Below, one piece after another: positions 6,124-10,009 of a DNA stretch of 10,009 bases. This stretch comes from Candidatus Heimdallarchaeota archaeon (GTDB lineage Archaea > Asgardarchaeota > Heimdallarchaeia > JABLTI01): the NCBI GenBank assembly GCA_030602675.1, contig JAUVZH010000059.1, forward strand, positions 1 to 10,009, in the 5' to 3' direction. Every line of letters starts with the position of its first letter. Positions within the stretch are counted from its first letter, which is position 1. The position numbers and the translations under genes were made by a program. The notes below the pieces were generated by a model. It had not been told where the DNA came from. It was given only the letters and a program-made list of their open reading frames with translations, and searched no databases.

Positions 6124-7250
6124 TTCATAGCTCCCTCTTCATCTAAAGATGTAGACTTAACAATTACTAATTCAATTGGATCATCCTTGGGGATTTGTTT
6201 TGTTACTAAATTCTTGTGTTTATACAATTCTTGTAATTGTAGCAGCTTCTTACGTTTCATAGTGTTAACAAATGCCTCAAGTCTAGTAACTAAACCTGCT
6301 TCTCCAGTATTGTCATCGAGCATTAATTGTATGAGAGGAATTTTTTCCTTCCTTTTTGCGTGTCGCATAATAATTTCGCTCGAGATAGCAGTTGGTCCAC
6401 ATGGATAAGGAATTAATTGAAGTATTCCATCAACAGTTTCATTTTCAAGAAAGTATAGTGCTGCTCCTACAATGCTTCGTTCTTCCTTAAAGTAAAGATA
6501 GCTGTGAAGCTTCTTCAGTTGTTTTTCTACAATTGTGCTAGGCAGCTCTTCAGAAGTAATTACCTCAACACCCATCTTAGTTAATCTTTGTGGAATATCA
6601 AAAGAAAGAATGGGATCATGTAAAACATATGCATGTCCTAATAAGACGATTTTAACTTTCTCTAAACCACTTTGAAAGTTTGTATCTCTTTCCCAAGCAT
6701 GAAGTTTTTCTTCATTCCATCTTATTTGCTCATCATATTTCTTTTGTGCTTTAACAGCTCTAAAAATCGCTCGAGTAATTTTGAAAGGGTTTTTAGTGAT
6801 TTTAAAACCAACGGTAAATGCTGACCAGACAAGATGTAGTGAACGATGTTTTTTCTTGGTACGAGAATGATATGGAACAAGTTGTTGCGGCAAATCTTCA
6901 AGAACTGCTCGAATAACATCAGGCATTCCTATAAATTTGGGACAATTAACCTCAGTTTTGTGTGATCCATGAAATTTAGGTAGAAAAAGATAATCTACTT
7001 TCTTCTTTTTCAAATCATTTACATGCCCAAGAAAGATTTTGCAAGAAAAACACTCTTCATCGGAAGCATACTGTAATGCTTCTAAAAGTAGTGTGCGATT
7101 GCTTTCTTTTGAGAAAATAACTTCTGCACCTAATTCCTCAAAAAAAATTCTGAAAAGTTCAGGATAATGGTAGTAAATCAAACCTTTAGGGATTCCAACC
7201 CGTTTACGTGCTTTTGCTTTTGATGAAAGCGTTTCAATTGATTTACCCAT
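6120..7250 (-). CDS. DUF2229 (COG3580-type) CoA-enzyme-activase-related protein
   Basis: A 376-residue protein and the first gene of the operon. The start of the domain, RVGIPKGLIYYHYPELFRIF (17-36), then FFEELGAEVIFS (36-47) and ECFSCK..GHV (66-77), is characteristic of DUF2229. Further blocks are YLFLPKFHG (87-95), NCPKFIGMPD (102-111), LIPYPCGPTAIS (279-290) and GEAGLVTRLEAFV (316-328). Cys67 or Cys70, Cys103 and Cys284 are candidate cluster ligands. The TRLEAF block and the run that follows (NTMKRKK) recur in the downstream gene (NMLKRKK), so the two are paralogues and may pair like the alpha and beta subunits of a dehydratase. The middle, 130-195, is very basic and the last 40 residues look like a linker or tail. 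The start is set by a perfect archaeal SD, GGTGAT (7254-7259), three bases before the ATG. In many bacteria this domain is fused to the activase; here it is separate. The substrate is unknown. Confidence 0.8.
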   Translation of the reverse strand: MGKSIETLSSKAKARKRVGIPKGLIYYHYPELFRIFFEELGAEVIFSKESNRTLLLEALQYASDEECFSCKIFLGHVNDLKKKKVDYLFLPKFHGSHKTEVNCPKFIGMPDVIRAVLEDLPQQLVPYHSRTKKKHRSLHLVWSAFTVGFKITKNPFKITRAIFRAVKAQKKYDEQIRWNEEKLHAWERDTNFQSGLEKVKIVLLGHAYVLHDPILSFDIPQRLTKMGVEVITSEELPSTIVEKQLKKLHSYLYFKEERSIVGAALYFLENETVDGILQLIPYPCGPTAISSEIIMRHAKRKEKIPLIQLMLDDNTGEAGLVTRLEAFVNTMKRKKLLQLQELYKHKNLVTKQIPKDDPIELVIVKSTSLDEEGAMK

Positions 7251-7303
7251 AAAATCACCTTATGAAATATCCTTTCCTCTTCAAGTATTATTTTCAAATT
7301 AAA

Positions 7304-7311
7304 TATTTAAA
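7304..7311 (-). promoter_or_regulatory. TATA box for the dehydratase-activase operon
   Basis: Read on the minus strand this is TTTAAATA, a near-consensus archaeal TATA box, 54 bases before the ATG at 7250. The predicted start near 7282 gives a leader of about 30 bases with the GGTGAT SD. No other promoter is needed for the next two genes, which have overlaps or gaps of two bases. Confidence 0.5.
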
Positions 7312-7395
7312 TTGCTAAATGAATATAAATTGATACTAGTTGACTTTTTAAAAATATCTTCTTATTACAGTCCAAGTAAGTAGATTAGTAACTAA

Positions 7396-7437
7396 TATAA
7401 ATTAAATCTAAAAAAAGATTGGAGTAGTGGATGTGAT
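7396..7437 (+). promoter_or_regulatory. TATA box and SD for the NTF2-like gene
   Basis: TATAAATT (7396-7403) predicts transcription from about 7425. GGATGTGAT (7429-7437) differs by one base from the full archaeal SD GGAGGTGAT and ends three bases before the TTG at 7441, the same spacing as GGTGAT before the operon start at 7250. This SD is the main reason to accept the TTG. Confidence 0.5.
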
Positions 7438-7440
7438 ATT

Positions 7441-7851
7441 TTGGAAAAACAATGTGAGCAAGAAGTAATTGGTTTGCACAAATTCTTTGAGCAATGGTTC
7501 AAATCAGAAATTGAGAATAATGACGAAACATATGCGAGATTTGAGAATGTTATGAGTGAGGAATTCACGCTTATTATGCCAACAGGGAAGGTAACTACTC
7601 GAGAGGATTTATTAGTACAAATTAGAGATGGATATGGCTCTCGTAAAGATGATGCTATACCATATCGTCTTTGGGTTAAAAACATCCAGTGCAGATTGAT
7701 TGAGGGTAATCTTTGCTTAGTTACTTATGAGGAATGGGGAGAAGTCCAAGGCAAGACAAATGCTAGGCTAAGTTCAGCATTATTTCGAAAAAAGGATGGT
7801 GCTGTTAATAGTGTAGAATGGGTACATGTTCATGAAGTATTTATCGCATAG
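7441..7851 (+). CDS. NTF2-like (DUF4440/SnoaL-type) small protein
   Basis: A 136-residue protein with the cone-shaped NTF2-like layout: N-terminal helices (2-27 and 29-38), FTLIMPTGKVTTREDLLVQI (42-61), then strands YRLWVKNIQCRLI (75-87), LCLVTYEEWGE (91-101), RLSSALFRKKDG (109-120) and the ending VEWVHVHEVFI (125-135). The last block matches the W-x-H-x-H-E pattern of DUF4440-type proteins closely. Members range from enzymes to binding or dimerisation modules, and no catalytic residues can be assigned here. TTG is the only usual start codon between the upstream in-frame stop (7393) and the domain, and it has a good SD. It is divergent from the activase operon, with 190 bases between start codons, and converges with the membrane-protein gene. 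It is probably a single-gene unit. Confidence 0.8.
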   Translation: MEKQCEQEVIGLHKFFEQWFKSEIENNDETYARFENVMSEEFTLIMPTGKVTTREDLLVQIRDGYGSRKDDAIPYRLWVKNIQCRLIEGNLCLVTYEEWGEVQGKTNARLSSALFRKKDGAVNSVEWVHVHEVFIA

Positions 7852-7923
7852 ATTGGTAAATTAAAATTTTTGGACCAATTTTCTAAAATCTGAATTATCC
7901 CAATTTTAATGTTGATTTTAGAA
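7852..7923 (+). terminator. Hairpins between convergent genes
   Basis: Directly after the stop at 7851, ATTGGT (7852-7857) pairs with ACCAAT (7874-7879), followed by TTTTC. A second, 10-bp inverted repeat, TTCTAAAATC (7881-7890) and GATTTTAGAA (7914-7923), has a 23-base loop. The first is the likely end signal for the NTF2-like gene. The second could serve transcripts from either side. Confidence 0.5.
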
Positions 7924-7934
7924 TCCTTATGCTT

Positions 7935-7940
7935 AAAAAA
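7935..7940 (-). terminator. T-run terminator of the membrane-protein gene
   Basis: Read on the minus strand, six Ts follow GGG 11 bases after the stop codon at 7951. A bare T-run just past the stop is the common archaeal intrinsic terminator. Confidence 0.45.
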
Positions 7941-7950
7941 CCCAACAATA

Positions 7951-9288
7951 CTAATCCTTAATTTGGCTTTCTTGAACAATTTCATTAATATTATTGTTTT
8001 GTTGGTTAGTTGATAACATGAATATTTTATCAAATCTTTTTCTAAGAAAATTCCCCCAAAAAGCTCCTAAAAATACAATACCTATCATAAAAGGATACAA
8101 TAATGAAAGGAGAATCTTTTTGATTAAATTATATGAATCATCAAAAAATGGATAATATTTACTATAACCTTTCACTCCTATTATTATGAAAACAACAAGT
8201 ACAATAGAATTTATTGCTGCAATTATCAAATAATCCTTCTTTTTACAATAGAAACCTGTAGGAATACTAAGAAAGAGAAACAAAGATGTGTAAAATAAAT
8301 AGCTGATTAAGAAATCATTATAGCTATAAATCCTTAAACGTCCAAAATTTAATGCCTGATCCATAAAATCACTATATGTACTAAAATAAGTAACAGCATA
8401 GGTCATGAAAAATAACACATAAGGTATTACTAAAGCAATTATAGCTGAAGGTATTCTTTTGGTTTTTAGAAACTTTGTAAACGTTAAACCATAAATTAAC
8501 AATACTGAAGAAAAAATTATACCATTAATAATTGAATCAGGATTCACAAAGAAATTAAAATCCTTAGAATAAGGTGAATCAGCTAATAAATTGAAATATC
8601 TTATAGGAACAATAGGGATGTAAACAAGATAAATAAGAACTATACAATTGAGTATTATATTGATAATTCTTAATTCTTTTACAAATTTATTTTGATTTTC
8701 TATATCTGGTCTTAATGTGAATCCTAACCATTCACTTAAATTGGATTTATTAACAAACATCAGAATTTGATTTGGAAGATAGCATAAAGAATAAACAGCC
8801 AATGTTCCAAGTATCATTGATCTTTTATTGTCAAAATGACCTACATTATTAGTTAATCCTACTTTTACCAAAGCTAAGATAATTGGTATTGAATATAATA
8901 CCCAATTCGTGTAAGCAGTAATTTTTATTTCTCTTCTTGTTTTTAAGAATATCATTGAACCAGATAAGAAAGTCAAAACTACAAAAAAAGGCATTATGAT
9001 AATATATCCTAAATCAACATAGAAATCAACATATTGGTAGTATGAATCATGATATTGTGTTTCTCTCTCAAATTTATATGTCCATTGATAAAAGAAATTG
9101 TTAAATTCAGTATCAGATAGAGTATCTACTCTAGACGGTAAAACTGGAAAACTCCAAATTAATAATGTGATTATACCTATAGTTAGGATTGACATAATAA
9201 TAGTAGATATGAAACGAGGATTTACTAATTCTCTATCAAATAGAGATTTATTTATTTCAACTAATTCTTCATCAATTTTTTCAACCAA
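7951..9288 (-). CDS. Polytopic membrane protein of unknown function (about 10 TM segments)
   Basis: A 445-residue integral membrane protein that I do not recognise. Hydrophobic segments fall at about 26-48, 92-115, 126-145, 155-179, 207-229, 252-272, 279-302, 325-347, 352-371 and 388-412, so about ten helices. A loop between the first two (50-90) is rich in Tyr, Phe and acidic residues (YHDSYYQYVDFY, 79-90). Another, about 230-251, is also aromatic-rich. There is no cleavable signal, no ATPase motif, and no conserved charged residue pattern that names a transporter family. The tail after 413 is polar and Asn/Gln-rich. The start is TTG at 9288: an in-frame TAG lies two codons upstream, and the first internal Met (32) is inside the first helix. 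The SD is weak (GGTG, six bases away). Isoleucine- and asparagine-rich composition reflects the high AT content. It is divergent from the small membrane gene. Confidence 0.8.
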   Translation of the reverse strand: MVEKIDEELVEINKSLFDRELVNPRFISTIIMSILTIGIITLLIWSFPVLPSRVDTLSDTEFNNFFYQWTYKFERETQYHDSYYQYVDFYVDLGYIIIMPFFVVLTFLSGSMIFLKTRREIKITAYTNWVLYSIPIILALVKVGLTNNVGHFDNKRSMILGTLAVYSLCYLPNQILMFVNKSNLSEWLGFTLRPDIENQNKFVKELRIINIILNCIVLIYLVYIPIVPIRYFNLLADSPYSKDFNFFVNPDSIINGIIFSSVLLIYGLTFTKFLKTKRIPSAIIALVIPYVLFFMTYAVTYFSTYSDFMDQALNFGRLRIYSYNDFLISYLFYTSLFLFLSIPTGFYCKKKDYLIIAAINSIVLVVFIIIGVKGYSKYYPFFDDSYNLIKKILLSLLYPFMIGIVFLGAFWGNFLRKRFDKIFMLSTNQQNNNINEIVQESQIKD

Positions 9289-9388
9289 ACTCTACACCCA
9301 CTAATAAATAACACACATTCTTTTATTTAGTTTTTTAAAATAATTATTAAATAATAAATACTAATTGTATATGGGAGTTGTAATTAAT
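9289..9388. promoter_or_regulatory. Very AT-rich divergent promoter region
   Basis: One hundred bases, nearly all A and T between 9320 and 9370, separate the two divergent membrane genes. TAAATAAAA on the minus strand (about 9321-9329) could serve the large gene, and TTAAATAA (9348-9355) the small one. Several alternative AT-rich boxes exist, so exact assignment is not possible. Confidence 0.35.
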
Positions 9389-9568
9389 ATGCTTAGTAGA
9401 TTGATTGGTTTTATTATTAACGTACAACTCGAACCTTGGGCATTTTATGTTAAATTTGTCGGTATTTTTTTTGGGATTATTGCTTTAGCTTCCATAACTT
9501 TACTTCTTATTATTTGGAGAGCAAATACAAAGAAAAAGAAATTAGTTTCAACTAATGAAGATTCATAA
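9389..9568 (+). CDS. Small single-pass membrane protein
   Basis: A 59-residue protein with an amphipathic or hydrophobic N-terminus (1-12), one strong membrane helix at about 21-43 and a charged C-terminus starting KKKK (48-51) and ending in acidic and polar residues. By the positive-inside rule the tail is probably cytoplasmic. I chose ATG 9389 because GGAGTTG (9374-9380) lies eight bases before it and resembles the archaeal SD. TTG 9365 and ATG 9371 would extend it by eight or six residues, but transcription from the likely TATA (9348-9355) would begin downstream of both. It is divergent from the ten-helix gene and could be its accessory subunit, though nothing in the sequence proves that. 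No family is recognised. Confidence 0.55.
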   Translation: MLSRLIGFIINVQLEPWAFYVKFVGIFFGIIALASITLLLIIWRANTKKKKLVSTNEDS

Positions 9569-9578
9569 TTATCCATCC

Positions 9579-9670
9579 ATCTAGAATTTGTAATGAAAAT
9601 TAATATACTGTTATTTAAATCTGATTTTTTATTAATATAAAACAAATGATATTTTCCATAAATTCTAGAT
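9579..9670. repeat. 11-bp inverted repeat pair
   Basis: ATCTAGAATTT (9579-9589) is exactly repeated in reverse complement as AAATTCTAGAT (9660-9670), with 70 AT-rich bases between. It could fold in the 3' region of the small membrane gene or mark an insertion remnant. No flanking target duplication is evident. Confidence 0.4.
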
Positions 9671-9677
9671 ATGTAAT

Positions 9678-9715
9678 TAGGGAGATGGTGACTCTCCCTA
9701 TAATCAGTATTTTTT
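9678..9715 (+). terminator. Hairpin followed by a T-run
   Basis: TAGGGAGA (9678-9685) and TCTCCCTA (9693-9700) form a perfect 8-bp stem with a seven-base loop. Six Ts follow at 9710-9715 on the plus strand after a nine-base gap. It may terminate a plus-strand transcript from the small membrane gene, or be a 3' structure of the minus-strand small frame, whose stop is at 9714. No T-run follows it on the minus strand. Confidence 0.4.
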
Positions 9716-9806
9716 ACCTTCCCGTGAAATAAGCGAATTGTTTTCGGGTCTTTTCCATATTTTGTTTGATTTTTCTTTTTGTAACTTTATCATTATATTG
9801 TTTCAT
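9714..9806 (-). CDS. Possible 30-residue basic peptide
   Basis: A short frame that I do not recognise. It is supported by the strongest SD in the window, AAGGAGG, seven bases before its ATG, and by normal codon spacing to a TAA stop. The product is very basic (repeated KRK, KQN and TRKQF blocks) with an aromatic end AYFTGR. A second tiny minus-strand frame upstream (9836-9919, 27 residues) shares the RKQF block in the same reading frame. It may be a real micro-protein, a leader peptide, or the remnant of a longer gene. Confidence 0.35.
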   Translation of the reverse strand: MKQYNDKVTKRKIKQNMEKTRKQFAYFTGR

Positions 9807-10009
9807 GTTTTTTCCTCCTTGATTATTCCATTAAGTCACTTTTTTCTTACAGTGATCATCTTTATGGCAGGAATAAGTTCCTTTTTGAATTGTTTTCTGG
9901 AATCTTTATTATGTATCATGGTACTGCCCCGAATACCTTTTTTGTTATTATATCAAACCATCCGTGTATTGCATTGCAAGCAGGATCTTGATTCTTTCAT
10001 TTTCCTTCT

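Larger units (their letters stand above)
9569..10009. other. Gene-poor right end with hairpins and tiny frames
   Basis: No confident long gene lies in these 441 bases. Visible structure is an 11-bp inverted repeat (9579-9589 and 9660-9670), a GC-richer hairpin (9678-9700), and short minus-strand frames. Of these, 9714-9806 has a strong SD and 9836-9919 begins in an ATGA overlap with the end of another short frame. A plus-strand frame from ATG 9864 stays open to the window edge (48 codons), but it is T-driven and codon-aligned opposite the minus frames. The edge may hold a truncated or decayed gene. Confidence 0.4.

Noticed and set aside
6040..6408. Plus-strand frame across the junction of the two paralogues
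   Set aside because: It lies antisense to two well-supported, overlapping genes and has no family features.
4037..7250. Benzoyl-CoA reductase or a complete 2-hydroxyglutaryl-CoA dehydratase
   Set aside because: The partner proteins match DUF2229/COG3581-type sequences rather than the classical catalytic subunits, and no pathway genes for benzoate or glutamate are present.
9864..10009. Plus-strand partial gene running off the right edge
   Set aside because: It has an ATG and a weak GTGAT upstream, but the frame is open mainly because the strand is T-rich. It is codon-aligned opposite minus frames and its product has no recognisable domain.
1..10009. CRISPR array, tRNA, rRNA or transposase
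   Set aside because: No regularly spaced repeats, cloverleaf sequence, rRNA-like segment or transposase motif was seen on either strand.

Overview
AT-rich window with short spacers and genes on both strands. It most likely comes from an archaeon. Several genes have an archaeal TATA-like box about 25-30 nt before a plausible transcription start. Shine-Dalgarno (SD) sites match the archaeal 16S tail, for example GGTGAT three bases before the start at 7250, and three genes appear to start with TTG. A HEAT protein with a long histone-H1-like basic tail and an unfused trio of acyl-CoA dehydratase-activase-type genes also suit an uncultured anaerobic archaeon. An Asgard-type lineage is my guess, at low confidence, because there is no rRNA, ribosomal-protein or other taxonomic marker here. 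A low-GC anaerobic bacterium cannot be fully excluded.

Layout. 1-1013: promoter and an APH/choline-kinase-fold phosphotransferase (+). 1047-2782 (-): a HEAT-repeat protein with a strongly basic tail, followed on the same strand by an alpha/beta hydrolase. 2783-3093: divergent control region with two matching operator-like palindromes (TTCTCA-N6-TGAG, 22 bp apart) next to a TATA box. 3094-3981: a two-domain GNAT-like protein (+), ended by a clear hairpin plus T-run that reaches the stop codon of the converging gene. 4037-7250 (-): a tight three-gene operon, transcribed DUF2229/COG3580-type protein, then COG3581-type protein, then BadF/HgdC-type ATPase activator. 7441-7851: a small NTF2-like (DUF4440-type) protein (+). 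7951-9288 (-): a polytopic membrane protein of unknown function, divergent from a 59-residue single-pass membrane protein (9389-9568, +). 9569-10009: no confident gene, but hairpins, an inverted repeat and tiny frames, one with a very strong SD site.

The operon is the metabolic core. The activator has both cluster cysteines and the ATPase motifs of the 2-hydroxyacyl-CoA dehydratase activators, plus a C-terminal four-cysteine module. The other two proteins resemble each other (shared TRLEAF block near the C-terminus) and keep cysteines suited to hold iron-sulfur clusters. Together they look like an ATP-driven low-potential electron-transfer system of unknown substrate. The other genes are separate units with no evident link to it.
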